Part shown: piece after piece, positions 1 through 8,540 of the stretch
Position numbering within the stretch: the first letter of the stretch is position 1
How the letters are laid out: each line of letters begins with the position of its first letter
From: Spongiibacter tropicus DSM 19543
GTDB lineage: Bacteria > Pseudomonadota > Gammaproteobacteria > Pseudomonadales > Spongiibacteraceae
Assembly (NCBI RefSeq): GCF_000420325.1
Contig: NZ_ATUS01000006.1
Location: 64,501 to 128,500, forward strand
DNA length: 64,000 nt
Reading direction: 5' to 3'
Translations under genes and position numbers: made by a program
The notes under the pieces: generated by a model
What the model was told of the DNA's origin: nothing
Database searches by the model: none
Seen by the model: the letters and a program-made list of their open reading frames with translations, nothing else

Positions 1-420
1 GCGGATGTTCAGGGTATCGGCATTTTCCTGCATCCAATCCCAGGCCGCCATGCAGTCGTCCAGCGGGCCGGGAAATGGCGTCTGTGGTGCCAAGCGATAG
101 TCGACGGATACCACCAACAGATTCAGTTTGCGTGCATAGCGTTTGCAGTCGATCGCATTCATCCGATGCGAACCCAGTACGTAACCACCGCCGTGAATCC
201 AGAGTATGGCGCCTGCTGGAGGCGTTCTCGTAGGGCGATAAAGCAGCAGTGGTGTAGGGCCTGCCTGTGCTTCACTAATGGTCACCAGATCGCTGGAGCG
301 CGGTTTTGGCAGCGAGCGAGACAGGGTCCGCAGCAGCGGCAGCAGACGCTTGTGTACCGGAATACCCGGAATCGCTTTGACGGTGCGGCGGAAGTCCGGG
401 TGCACCCGTTGAATGTCCAT
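1..420 (-). CDS. Alpha/beta hydrolase (HSL-type esterase), C-terminus outside window
   Basis: This reading frame starts at an ATG at 420 and runs off the left edge, so only the first 140 residues are visible. It shows the HGGGY oxyanion-hole motif of the hormone-sensitive-lipase family of carboxylesterases, followed about 30 residues later by SVDYRLAP, the usual second landmark of that family. The catalytic serine (GDSAGG) would lie beyond the edge. A GGAG ribosome site sits about ten bases upstream. It follows the TetR gene by 43 bases on the same strand, so the two are probably cotranscribed. The substrate is unknown; a role in ester or ketone catabolism with the neighbouring genes is only inferred. 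Confidence 0.85.
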   Translation of the reverse strand, partial: MDIQRVHPDFRRTVKAIPGIPVHKRLLPLLRTLSRSLPKPRSSDLVTISEAQAGPTPLLLYRPTRTPPAGAILWIHGGGYVLGSHRMNAIDCKRYARKLNLLVVSVDYRLAPQTPFPGPLDDCMAAWDWMQENADTLNIR

Positions 421-463
421 GTATGTTTGCTCCGGTGTGCGTGCACAGTAACGGCGATGTGGG

Positions 464-1174
464 TCAGGGGGCGTCGAGCTTGCGTTCCAAGGTGGCAATC
501 ATGTCGGCCAGCCCTTCATCCAGAATGGCTTGAGCGCTCAGTTGCTCGTGGTAGGGGCGCAGCATCAGGTAGTGCTCCTGATCCTCTCGTGCCAATTCAT
601 CCAATTGTGCGAAGGAAATGGGGGAGTGGAAGCCCCCCATCAGCTCGGCATTAACGAGTGCGATGGCTTCACAGGTAAATAGCCAGCTGTTAATCGCCAA
701 TGCCCTGCCTTCGAAACCCGCCTGTTGCAGGGTCGTGCTGACGATCCGTGCAATTCGCAACCAGCCTGAGGAGGTTTTGCCATCAATGCCAGTCACCTTG
801 ATCATGATGGGATAGCGGGCGGCGAGTGTGCGAAGCGTGGCGACCCAGTCCTCAAGCGTGCGCTGCCAGGCTTGATCAGCGGGGGCGGTGGGCATTTCAA
901 ACTGCTTACAGATGTGATTGGAGAGTTCCGCCAGGAGGGCTTCGCGACTGGGGAAATAGTTGTACAGTGCCATCGACACGGTATCCAATTCCTCGGCAAC
1001 CTTGGCCAGCGTAAAGCCCTCAATCGAGTACTGCTCCAGCAGCTTCATCGAGGTGTCGATGATCATCTCCCGAGAGAGGCGACTCGGACGCCCGGCACCC
1101 GAACGCTTTGCCGGTTTTTTCTCGGACTTGGCGGCGTTGCGAGCCGGGGACTTGCGCTTGGCGCGGTCAGCCAT
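464..1174 (-). CDS. TetR/AcrR family transcriptional regulator
   Basis: The 236-residue protein has a Lys/Arg-rich tail of about 28 residues and then a typical TetR helix-turn-helix (about residues 33-80, ending ALYNYFPSREALL). The remaining alpha-helical part is the ligand-binding and dimerisation domain, which is not conserved enough to name a ligand. The gene is divergent from the crotonase gene with a 115-base gap and lies upstream of the esterase. It likely represses one or both neighbours, possibly through the small dyad at 1184-1196. The start at 1174 is the only ATG that keeps the basic tail. Confidence 0.9.
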   Translation of the reverse strand: MADRAKRKSPARNAAKSEKKPAKRSGAGRPSRLSREMIIDTSMKLLEQYSIEGFTLAKVAEELDTVSMALYNYFPSREALLAELSNHICKQFEMPTAPADQAWQRTLEDWVATLRTLAARYPIMIKVTGIDGKTSSGWLRIARIVSTTLQQAGFEGRALAINSWLFTCEAIALVNAELMGGFHSPISFAQLDELAREDQEHYLMLRPYHEQLSAQAILDEGLADMIATLERKLDAP

Positions 1175-1183
1175 CAGCGTAAA

Positions 1184-1196
1184 TACCTTATCGGTA
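1184..1196. promoter_or_regulatory. Possible TetR operator dyad
   Basis: The sequence TACCTTATCGGTA forms TACC/GGTA arms around a 5-base centre. It lies 10 bases upstream of the tetR start codon in the divergent gap before the crotonase gene, where an autoregulatory operator would be expected. The arms are short, so this is tentative. Confidence 0.3.
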
Positions 1197-1289
1197 AAAA
1201 GACGCTAAGATATTAGCAAGTGCACTATTAACTGTCAGTACAAGGTTCGGCTGCCTGTCGCTCGTCGGCCCGCGACATGGGGAGTATTC

Positions 1290-2174
1290 ATGGAATATCA
1301 AACGCTTAACTATCACCTTGAAAACCGCGTCTTGACGCTGACGCTGAACCGCCCGGAGCAGCTGAACGCGTTTACCGTGGAAATGGCCAATGAGCTTGAG
1401 CAGGTATTCCGCCGGGCCAGTGACGACGATGACGTAGGCGCCATCGTGGTGACCGGTGCAGGGCGGGCATTTTGCGCGGGGATGGATCTGTCTTCAGCGG
1501 GTAATGTGTTCGGCCTCGACGAGTCGCAGCAGCCCTCGTTGGAGGACATGGAAACACGGTTGGACACGCAGGAAATGATTGACGGCGTTCGCGATACTGG
1601 CGGCCGTGTCACGCTGGCGATCTACGATTGTAAAAAGCCGGTTATTGCTGCGATCAACGGCCCCGCTGTCGGTATCGGGATTACCATGACATTGGCCATG
1701 GATATTCGCCTGGCCTCTGAAAACGCGAAAATTGGCTTTGTTTTTGGTCGTCTCGGGATTGTGCCTGAGGCCTGCTCGACGTGGTTCTTGCCGCGTATTG
1801 TCGGTCTCTCCCAAGCGCTGGAGTGGTGTTATGAGGCCAATGTGTTTGATGCGGCAGAGGCGCTGAGAGGCGGGCTGGTTCGCTCCGTGTCGGCGCCGGA
1901 TCAACTGTTGTCCGACGCCCAGGCCATCGCGGCACGGCTGGCCGCCCGTTCCCCGGTTGCCACCGCCTTGACCCGCCAGATGATGTACCGCAACTCCGCC
2001 CAGCCGCATCCCCTCGATGCCCATAAAATTGATTCATTGAGCATGTTTTACCTCAGCCAGGGCGACGGCAAAGAAGGCGTCAGCGCATTTCTGGAAAAGC
2101 GAGATGCGCAGTTTCAGGGGCGCGTTTCTACCGATATGCCACCGTTCTACGACGCGTGGAAAAAGACCCGCTGA
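1290..2174 (+). CDS. Enoyl-CoA hydratase/isomerase (crotonase superfamily)
   Basis: The 294-residue protein is a crotonase-fold enzyme acting on acyl-CoA thioesters. The oxyanion-hole segment GRAFCAGMDL (about residues 59-68) and the second one, GPAVGIG (124-130), are clear. The FGRLGIVPE segment places an acidic residue at position 160, near the site of the second catalytic glutamate of enoyl-CoA hydratases. A GGGAG ribosome site precedes the ATG. The length is slightly above the usual 260. It is divergent from tetR and convergent with the MalT-like regulator. It could be a hydratase, isomerase or hydrolase of a beta-oxidation-like route; family membership is certain, exact reaction is not. 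Confidence 0.9.
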   Translation: MEYQTLNYHLENRVLTLTLNRPEQLNAFTVEMANELEQVFRRASDDDDVGAIVVTGAGRAFCAGMDLSSAGNVFGLDESQQPSLEDMETRLDTQEMIDGVRDTGGRVTLAIYDCKKPVIAAINGPAVGIGITMTLAMDIRLASENAKIGFVFGRLGIVPEACSTWFLPRIVGLSQALEWCYEANVFDAAEALRGGLVRSVSAPDQLLSDAQAIAARLAARSPVATALTRQMMYRNSAQPHPLDAHKIDSLSMFYLSQGDGKEGVSAFLEKRDAQFQGRVSTDMPPFYDAWKKTR

Positions 2175-2182
2175 GCGCGGCG

Positions 2183-4888
2183 TCAGACCAGCCCCAGGGC
2201 CAGCGCGCTGCTGATCGCCTGGGTGCGGGTTTTTACCTGTAACTTGTGGAAGATGTTCTTCAGGTGAAATTTCACCGTGTTCTCCGAGACAAACAGGTGG
2301 CGGGCAATATCCTTGTTGGTCTGTCCCTTGGCGAGCAGGGACAGCATCTGCATTTCTCTGGCGGTCAGGGATTCGGTGAGCTGGGCCGCTTCGGTGCCGG
2401 CTTGCGGGGCGCCTTCCCGATGCGTGGCATGGCTTCGCAGCTTGTTGATATAACGCCCGATATTCGCCGGCCAAAGTGCCGTGTCCTGAGCCTGTATCAA
2501 GGTCATCAACTCGGGGCCTTCATCGATAATGCTGCGGACAAAACCGTAATCGGCGGCCATGGTCAGGGCAATCTTCAGTTCCTTGCTGGCGTGATCTGCC
2601 TTGTTTTGACGGGATTTCCACAGCGCGCTGAGCAGACGCAGTTTCAGTTCGCGGGGAATGCGGTTGTTGTCCCGGGCGTCGACGATGGCGTCGCCAAGTT
2701 GCTGCTCCAGTGTCTCGTCATCGCCAAGGTAGACGGCCAGTCGCAGGCGGCCCAGTTCGGGATCTTCGCTGGCTTCGGAAAAAGGCAGATAAGGGCGCGG
2801 TGAGATGGCGTGCTTGTCCGCGCTTTGATTGTCGGCCATCAGCTTGGCGGATTGGATGTCGCCGCGAATAATCGCGCGTCGAATCGCTTCCCAGTGACAG
2901 AGTTGGATCACCCGCTGCCAGTTGGCGGTAATGCCGATATCCTCCAGCGACTCCAGCAGCGCCTCTGCCTGCGCCGCCTCGCCACGGGCGTCATAGAGTC
3001 GAATCATCGGCAGATAGGCCGCGGCCACAAAATCCAGCAGCAGACCGGTATCGATTTCCTTGCGGTACTGGGTAAACACCTTCATCGCCGTCTCGGTATC
3101 GCCTTGCTCATACAGCGGATACAGGGTGCAGCAAACCGTGGCGACGGCCGCGTAGGAATCTTCGATATCCAGGCCCTTGGCTTTAAGTGCCGACATGCTG
3201 CGCTGGCAGGCTTCGTCGACGCGCCCCTGCAGGTAGCAGCTGATAATTGTCAGGCCGGTGTTGTAGCCTGCGAGAAACGGCGCCTGTCCTTCGTGGCTGT
3301 GATTACGCCCCAGCGCAATATGGTAACGGGCGGCGGCAAAGTTGCCGTGGGCAATATCGTTAAACGCCTGAATATTCGCGGCAGCGCCAAGCTCGAAGGC
3401 CCAGAAGCCTTCCGCCTCGTGATTCTCGGTATTGATGATGCTGGCATTGGCAAAGCAGCGCTCCAGATTATCCAGCGCCATTTCCACCACGGCCATGGTG
3501 ATCTGTCGCTCGGTGCGGAACTGGCTGTCGAGCTGCGCCTCATCGAGATTGCGCAGTATTTCCAGATAGGGCAGTACCTTGTTGCGGCGGCGCAGAAACG
3601 TCAGCGCCCAGGTGATTTTTACCGCCAGCCGCGGGTATTCGCGAATATGCTCAATGGGCAGCCGCGCCGCCCAGCGCTCGACACTGTGCAGGCAGGCATT
3701 GGTAATCTGCTCGCTGGCCCAGATATCCATGGCCTGCGTTGCAAGGTTGAAGTTGTTGGCGTTGAGGGCGTGACGCATCGCGTCTTCATAGAGCCCCTGC
3801 GCCATCGACCACTCCGCCGCGCGGGCGTGAATCTTGCGGTAACGGCTCACCGAGCGTTTCAGCATCAGCTCGCGCAGGTAGTGGGCGAACAAGGCGTGAA
3901 ACTGGAACCAGCAACGTTCATTGTCGATGTTGTTCAGGAACAGGCCCTGCTGTTCAAGCTGCTCAAGCAGAGCCTGACTGTCTTCCCGGCCGGTGATGTA
4001 TTCGCAGAGCGCCGCATTCAGCCGCGGCAGCATGGCGCAACTCAGCAGGAAGTCTTGAATGTCTTCGGCTTGCTGGGCCAGTACATTGCTCGACAGGTAT
4101 TCGGTGATTTGAAAAGGTGTATAGGACTCGAGATTGTTCAGCGACTCCCGCACCGGCATCCGCGACAGGGTCAGGCGAAACAGTTGCAGCGCGGCGGGCC
4201 AGCCTTCGGTCCGGCTGTATATCGTCGACAGCTCCTCCTCGCTCAGCGACAGCCGTTGCTCGGTGGTGAAAAACTCGCGGGCTTCGTCCAGTGAAAATTT
4301 GAGCTCGTCGTAGCGGATCAGTTCGACCTGCTGATTGACCTGCATTTCCGGAATGCCGATACGCGGCAGCGAGCGGGAGCCGATAAATACGCAAACGCGG
4401 GCGGGCAGGTTGATGATGATATTGCGAAACAAGGCCTCGACCTCGCCTTCATCGATGACCTGAAAATCGTCAAAAAACAGGTGAATATCCCGGTCCATTT
4501 CCAGCAGCCGGTTGTTGAACTGGTCCGCCAGCCCCTTGGGCAGCGATGTTGCGGCGGCCGCCTGTTCGTGTGTGGGTGGGCAGGCGTCCTCAAGCTGAGA
4601 AAGCAGATGATTGAGGTGGTTCATCAAGCGGGTGAGATCGTTGTCGGCGTCGTCGAGTTTCAGCCAGGCGGTTTGAATGCCGCGTTGCACACTGTCGCGC
4701 AGTAATTGCTGCAAGAGGGTGGATTTGCCGTGTCCGGCCGGCGCCTGTACCAGAAAACAGTGCACGGCGGGGTTGTCACGGATACGGCGGATCAGGGCGT
4801 CACGGGAAACCAGCTTGCGGTCCCCGCCGGGGACCTGAAACTTTTGCTGGAACACGGGTGTGCGTTGACTGCTGGGCTTCGCGGACAT
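2183..4888 (-). CDS. MalT-like ATP-dependent LuxR-family activator (LAL/STAND)
   Basis: This 901-residue protein has an N-terminal P-loop (QAPAGHGKST, about 48-57), a Walker B-like LFFDDF near 138-142, a long helical repeat middle, and a C-terminal LuxR-type HTH in the last 60 residues (LTAREMQMLSLLAKGQ onward). That architecture is shared by MalT, AlkS and AcoK, which bind an inducer with ATP, oligomerise and activate catabolic operons. It is flanked by the crotonase gene and the CurA-type oxidoreductase and faces the ketone carboxylase operon, so it is the best candidate activator for that operon. The inducer may be the ketone or its product. The start at 4888 gives the usual spacing to the P-loop. 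Confidence 0.92.
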   Translation of the reverse strand: MSAKPSSQRTPVFQQKFQVPGGDRKLVSRDALIRRIRDNPAVHCFLVQAPAGHGKSTLLQQLLRDSVQRGIQTAWLKLDDADNDLTRLMNHLNHLLSQLEDACPPTHEQAAAATSLPKGLADQFNNRLLEMDRDIHLFFDDFQVIDEGEVEALFRNIIINLPARVCVFIGSRSLPRIGIPEMQVNQQVELIRYDELKFSLDEAREFFTTEQRLSLSEEELSTIYSRTEGWPAALQLFRLTLSRMPVRESLNNLESYTPFQITEYLSSNVLAQQAEDIQDFLLSCAMLPRLNAALCEYITGREDSQALLEQLEQQGLFLNNIDNERCWFQFHALFAHYLRELMLKRSVSRYRKIHARAAEWSMAQGLYEDAMRHALNANNFNLATQAMDIWASEQITNACLHSVERWAARLPIEHIREYPRLAVKITWALTFLRRRNKVLPYLEILRNLDEAQLDSQFRTERQITMAVVEMALDNLERCFANASIINTENHEAEGFWAFELGAAANIQAFNDIAHGNFAAARYHIALGRNHSHEGQAPFLAGYNTGLTIISCYLQGRVDEACQRSMSALKAKGLDIEDSYAAVATVCCTLYPLYEQGDTETAMKVFTQYRKEIDTGLLLDFVAAAYLPMIRLYDARGEAAQAEALLESLEDIGITANWQRVIQLCHWEAIRRAIIRGDIQSAKLMADNQSADKHAISPRPYLPFSEASEDPELGRLRLAVYLGDDETLEQQLGDAIVDARDNNRIPRELKLRLLSALWKSRQNKADHASKELKIALTMAADYGFVRSIIDEGPELMTLIQAQDTALWPANIGRYINKLRSHATHREGAPQAGTEAAQLTESLTAREMQMLSLLAKGQTNKDIARHLFVSENTVKFHLKNIFHKLQVKTRTQAISSALALGLV

Positions 4889-4938
4889 GGCAATGCGATC
4901 TTTTTTATTGTTTTTACCGGGGGCGGAGGACGGGGCAA

Positions 4939-5964
4939 CTACGCCGGTTCGGCGATTTGCACCATCACTTTGCCGTCATTATCCCCAGTGTACAGCGAAC
5001 GCAGCGCCTCGGGCGCTTTTTCCAGTCCCTGCTGACAGTTGAGCCGGAACTTGAGCTGCCCGTCACGTAGCCACTGGGCCAGATAGCTCTGCATGCGCGG
5101 AAAATCGGCCGCGTGGTCCAGAATCACAAAGCCCTCAATTTTCAGGCGCTTCATAATGCTGTTGTGAAACATATAGGGGCCGGGAACATTCTCTGCCGAG
5201 TTATACATGGAGATCAGTCCACAAATGACCACCCGGCCGTTGTTGTTCATCAGCTTCAGGCAACTGTCCAATACGGCACCGCCCACATTTTCAAACTGCA
5301 CGTCGATGCCGTTTGGACAGGCTTGCGCGAGTTGCGTCTCGAAGTCATCGAGCTTGTAGTTCACGGCAGCATCGAAGCCCAGGGTTTCGGTCAGCCACTG
5401 ACATTTGGCGTCGCTGCCGGCAGTGCCGACAACGCGACAGCCGCTCAGTTTGGCGATTTGCCCCGCGAGGCAACCCACGGCGCCAGAAGCCGCGGTGACC
5501 ACGACGGTTTCTCCGGGGCGGGGCTGGCCGATATTGAGCAGCCCGTGATAGGCCGTTGGTCCGGCGATGGCCATGATGCCAAAGGCCATGTCCAGCGCCA
5601 GTCCGTCGGGCGCGGCGAACGGCTGTACCTGAGTGGCGTCCAGAATGGAGTAGTCCGCCCATTCCCCCAGCGCGGTGACGAGCTGCCCGGGCTGGTAGAG
5701 TCGGCTGCGCGATTCCACCACCTGACAGAGGGAGAACGCTTTCATGCAGTCGCCGAGGGCGATCGGCTCCATATACAGCTCTTCGCGCTCCCCCAGCCAC
5801 AGGCGGTTGGTGGCATCCATGGAAATCAGCAGGTTTCTGACCAGCAGCTCACCTTCTTCGGGAGTCGCAACGGCACGCTCCTGCAGGCTGAATGTTTGGG
5901 CATTGACCAGAGATTCGGGACGGGTGTCGAAGCGCCAGTAACGGCTGGACTGGGGTCGGCTCAT
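4939..5964 (-). CDS. NADP-dependent oxidoreductase, MDR superfamily (CurA/prostaglandin-reductase type)
   Basis: A zinc-free medium-chain dehydrogenase of 341 residues. The Rossmann fingerprint AASGAVG is at about 158-164, and PEEGELLVRNLLISMD (about 35-50) is characteristic of the CurA/leukotriene B4 12-hydroxydehydrogenase group, which reduces activated C=C bonds of enones using NADPH. I chose the ATG at 5964 because AAGGAG lies upstream at good spacing and the family begins here; a longer frame begins at 6039. It is divergent from the carboxylase operon. A role in processing an unsaturated ketone substrate is inferred. Confidence 0.88.
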   Translation of the reverse strand: MSRPQSSRYWRFDTRPESLVNAQTFSLQERAVATPEEGELLVRNLLISMDATNRLWLGEREELYMEPIALGDCMKAFSLCQVVESRSRLYQPGQLVTALGEWADYSILDATQVQPFAAPDGLALDMAFGIMAIAGPTAYHGLLNIGQPRPGETVVVTAASGAVGCLAGQIAKLSGCRVVGTAGSDAKCQWLTETLGFDAAVNYKLDDFETQLAQACPNGIDVQFENVGGAVLDSCLKLMNNNGRVVICGLISMYNSAENVPGPYMFHNSIMKRLKIEGFVILDHAADFPRMQSYLAQWLRDGQLKFRLNCQQGLEKAPEALRSLYTGDNDGKVMVQIAEPA

Positions 5965-6039
5965 GCCTGTGACTCCTTGTGACTCATTATTGTTTATAGG
6001 AATACCTCTTTTGTACCGCAAAAGGCCGGGAGCAATCAT

Positions 6040-6084
6040 CTACCCGTTAGGGTAGTGCTCGTTCGTTTTCAGACTTCGCATAAT
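6040..6084 (+). promoter_or_regulatory. apcA promoter region: Putative activator site and promoter of the ketone carboxylase operon
   Basis: A perfect dyad CTACCC-GTTA-GGGTAG occupies 6040-6055. A -10-like CATAAT follows at 6079-6084, with no recognisable -35 hexamer at 17 bases upstream. The dyad would centre near -43 from the inferred start, the position of a class II activator. Another GGGTAG lies at 6140-6145. This fits activation by the MalT-like regulator or another local factor; the assignment is inference. Confidence 0.4.
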
Positions 6085-6205
6085 TTCCCTCAACGCCAGC
6101 AGCAAACTGTCACCTAGTGGCAGCAAGAACTGCTCGTATGGGTAGTAGTCCGCTCAGGGCTGCTTCACCAGAATGCCCACATAAACCTATAAAAAGAGAA
6201 TTGGC

Positions 6206-8143
6206 ATGGGAAAACTCATCAATATTGATAACGGCGGCACCCTGACCGATATCTGGGTTCTGGATGGTGAGAACTCGTATCACACCAAAACCATTACCAC
6301 GCCGTATGACCTCAGCAAGTGCTTCTTTGAAGGCCTGAAAAAAGTCTCGGAAGACATTTACGGCAAGGAAGATCTGCGGGCGCTGCTGCAATCCACCGAC
6401 CATATCCGCTACTCCACGACTCAGGGGACAAACGCACTGGTCGAACGCAAGGGGCCCAAGCTTGGTCTGTTGCTCAACGGCGGTGACCGCAGTTGGTGCT
6501 GCGACGACGATCAGCAGCGTGCCTTGTTCGATGGGCTGCTGGGTGACCGCGTAGCCGTGCTCCCTGCCGATGCGGAAGGTGAAGCTTTTCAGCGGGCGTT
6601 GACCGATGCGGTGAACAGTCTGTCTGCAAGCGGCGCCAGCCGTATTGTGGTGGCCTACACCGGTGAGGATTACGCCGCGCAGGAGAGTGCCTTGCGCAAG
6701 GCGATGCTGCGCGCCTATCCCCGGCACCTGCTGGGCTCGGTACCCGTCCTTTACGCCAGTGCGCTGTGCCGTCACAGCAATCCGAATACCCGCCTGTGGA
6801 CCTCGCTGTTCAATGCGTTTCTGCATCCGGCGATGGAGCGCTTTCTGTACAACACCGAAGGCGATCTCTCTCAGTACCGCATGCGCAACCCCCTGTTGGT
6901 CTATCGCAACGATGGCTACTCGGGGCGGGTGGCAAAAACGGTGGCGCTGAAAACCTACAGCTCTGGTCCCCGCGGCGGTGCAGAGGGGGCGCTGGCTTAC
7001 AGTCGCTACTACCAGGCCAAACGGGTAATCACCATCGATGTGGGCGGCACTACCACCGATATCGGCCTGATTGAAAATGACCGCATTGTCGACAACCGCT
7101 ACGGGCTGGTTGAAGGCGTGCGCTGTGCCGACCCGCTGGCGGAAATTGTCAGCGTCGGCGTTGGCGGTGGCTCGATTATTCGGGCGGAGAACGGCGCGAT
7201 TTGTGTCGGGCCGGAATCGGTCGGTGGTGCGCCTGGTCCGGCCTGCTTTGGCATGGGCGGCGAGCTGGCCACCATCACGGATGCACTGCTACTGATGGGG
7301 CTGCTCGATCCCAAGACGTACTTCGGCGGCAAGCTGGCATTGCGCGCCGACAAGGCCGAGGCCGCGGTGCGCAAACACGTTGCCGAGCCGCTGGGGCTGG
7401 ATGTGCCCTCTGCCTGTCTGCAAATGCTGGATGCCTGGGCGGGAAAAATTGCCGACGGCATTCGCGACTACACCGACATTACCGACGACTCCGTACTCAT
7501 GGCCTTTGGCGGCGGCGGCCCCATGGGCGTGGCGGCCATCGCCAGAAGCGCCGGCATTGCCAGTGTGCTGATTCCACGCTTATCGGCGGTGTTCAGCGCG
7601 CACGGCATCGGCTTCAGCGACATTGCGCATATCGCCTCTGAAACCGTTGATGGTGGCGACGACGATGCTCTGAGCCGTGCCTTTGACGTGCTCAAAGACC
7701 GGGTGCTCAGGGATATGCGCACCGAGGGTTACGAGGCGGAGGAGTGTCGCCTGGAAGCCTGGTGCGACACCGAGCAGGGGCCGGTAGACCTGCCGATAAC
7801 GGCGGAGTTATCGCTGGCTGATGTCTCCCTGCCCGATGAGCGGCTGTTGCTGAACGTGCGTGCGGTGAAGGCGATTCACCATGCCCGTCTGGCCGACCCG
7901 GCCGACCTGCAGGCCATGGCAGCGGTGCCCGAGGGTGAGCGTTCACTGCTGGTCGCGCAAGAGAGAACACAAGCGGTGCCGGTGTATCGCGTCGAACAGC
8001 AGCAGGCCGGCGCACAGGCCAGTGGCCCGGCGGTACTGGAAGAAGCCTTCTGGACCTGCGCCGTGCCCGATGGCTGGGATTTCCGCTTCACCGCCAACCG
8101 CGACATTTTGCTGAACGTGACCAGCCAGCGTCAGACGAGCTGA
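6206..8143 (+). CDS. apcA: Acetophenone carboxylase-like subunit A (HyuA-type ATPase)
   Basis: The 645-residue protein (about 70 kDa) belongs to the hydantoinase A/oxoprolinase family, whose ASKHA-fold domain phosphorylates bicarbonate or substrate at the expense of ATP. The first phosphate motif is D8-N-G-G-T-L-T-D15, the second is DVGGTTTD (278-285), and the adenosine motif is AFGGGGPMG near 433-441. Size and first position in the operon match ApcA of Aromatoleum aromaticum. The leader Asn in place of the more common Ile/Val in the first motif differs from the second HyuA gene downstream. A weak AAGAGA ribosome site precedes the ATG. It could equally be a subunit of a carboxylase for another ketone. 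Confidence 0.85.
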   Translation: MGKLINIDNGGTLTDIWVLDGENSYHTKTITTPYDLSKCFFEGLKKVSEDIYGKEDLRALLQSTDHIRYSTTQGTNALVERKGPKLGLLLNGGDRSWCCDDDQQRALFDGLLGDRVAVLPADAEGEAFQRALTDAVNSLSASGASRIVVAYTGEDYAAQESALRKAMLRAYPRHLLGSVPVLYASALCRHSNPNTRLWTSLFNAFLHPAMERFLYNTEGDLSQYRMRNPLLVYRNDGYSGRVAKTVALKTYSSGPRGGAEGALAYSRYYQAKRVITIDVGGTTTDIGLIENDRIVDNRYGLVEGVRCADPLAEIVSVGVGGGSIIRAENGAICVGPESVGGAPGPACFGMGGELATITDALLLMGLLDPKTYFGGKLALRADKAEAAVRKHVAEPLGLDVPSACLQMLDAWAGKIADGIRDYTDITDDSVLMAFGGGGPMGVAAIARSAGIASVLIPRLSAVFSAHGIGFSDIAHIASETVDGGDDDALSRAFDVLKDRVLRDMRTEGYEAEECRLEAWCDTEQGPVDLPITAELSLADVSLPDERLLLNVRAVKAIHHARLADPADLQAMAAVPEGERSLLVAQERTQAVPVYRVEQQQAGAQASGPAVLEEAFWTCAVPDGWDFRFTANRDILLNVTSQRQTS

Positions 8144-8158
8144 ATAAGGAGAAAAATA

Positions 8159-8527
8159 ATGAAAGTTCAGGTAACCGAATACCTCAGGGTCGACCTCAAT
8201 GAAGAGCAGTGGGAATGCAATCGCTGTGACCATGTGCTGGGTTCTGCGCGAGAAAACTACAAGCATTTTTTGCTGATCCACGACCGCAATCCCCGCGAAG
8301 TTCACGAGCCGCTGCTGGACCCGGAGCGCTACCGTTTCTGCTTCTCGCCAGACCCGGAAGTCTGCGTGATCTATGAATTCTACTGCCCTAACTGTGGCGT
8401 GATGATGGACGTGGAATACACCGTTCCCGGCCACGCACCCCTGCACGATCTGGAATTGGACATCGACTCGCTGCGGGAGAAATGGCGCGGTGTGCCGGAC
8501 AGCAGCACTGGCAGCGTCAAGGCATAA
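8159..8527 (+). CDS. apcB: Small zinc-ribbon-like carboxylase subunit (ApcB / acetone carboxylase gamma-like)
   Basis: A 122-residue protein with two CxxC pairs, at about 20-23 and 76-79, that could form one zinc site. Small subunits of this type occur in acetone carboxylase (gamma) and acetophenone carboxylase (15 kDa ApcB). It starts 15 bases after apcA behind AAGGAGA and ends 13 bases before the next gene, so it is in the middle of the operon. The metal ligands are visible; metal binding itself is inferred. Confidence 0.82.
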   Translation: MKVQVTEYLRVDLNEEQWECNRCDHVLGSARENYKHFLLIHDRNPREVHEPLLDPERYRFCFSPDPEVCVIYEFYCPNCGVMMDVEYTVPGHAPLHDLELDIDSLREKWRGVPDSSTGSVKA

Positions 8528-8540
8528 GGGGGGCGAGCAG

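Noticed and set aside
2810-4294. Long plus-strand frame (494 codons) opposite the MalT-like gene
   Set aside because: It is the antisense shadow of a clearly homologous 901-codon gene, with no ribosome site or family match.
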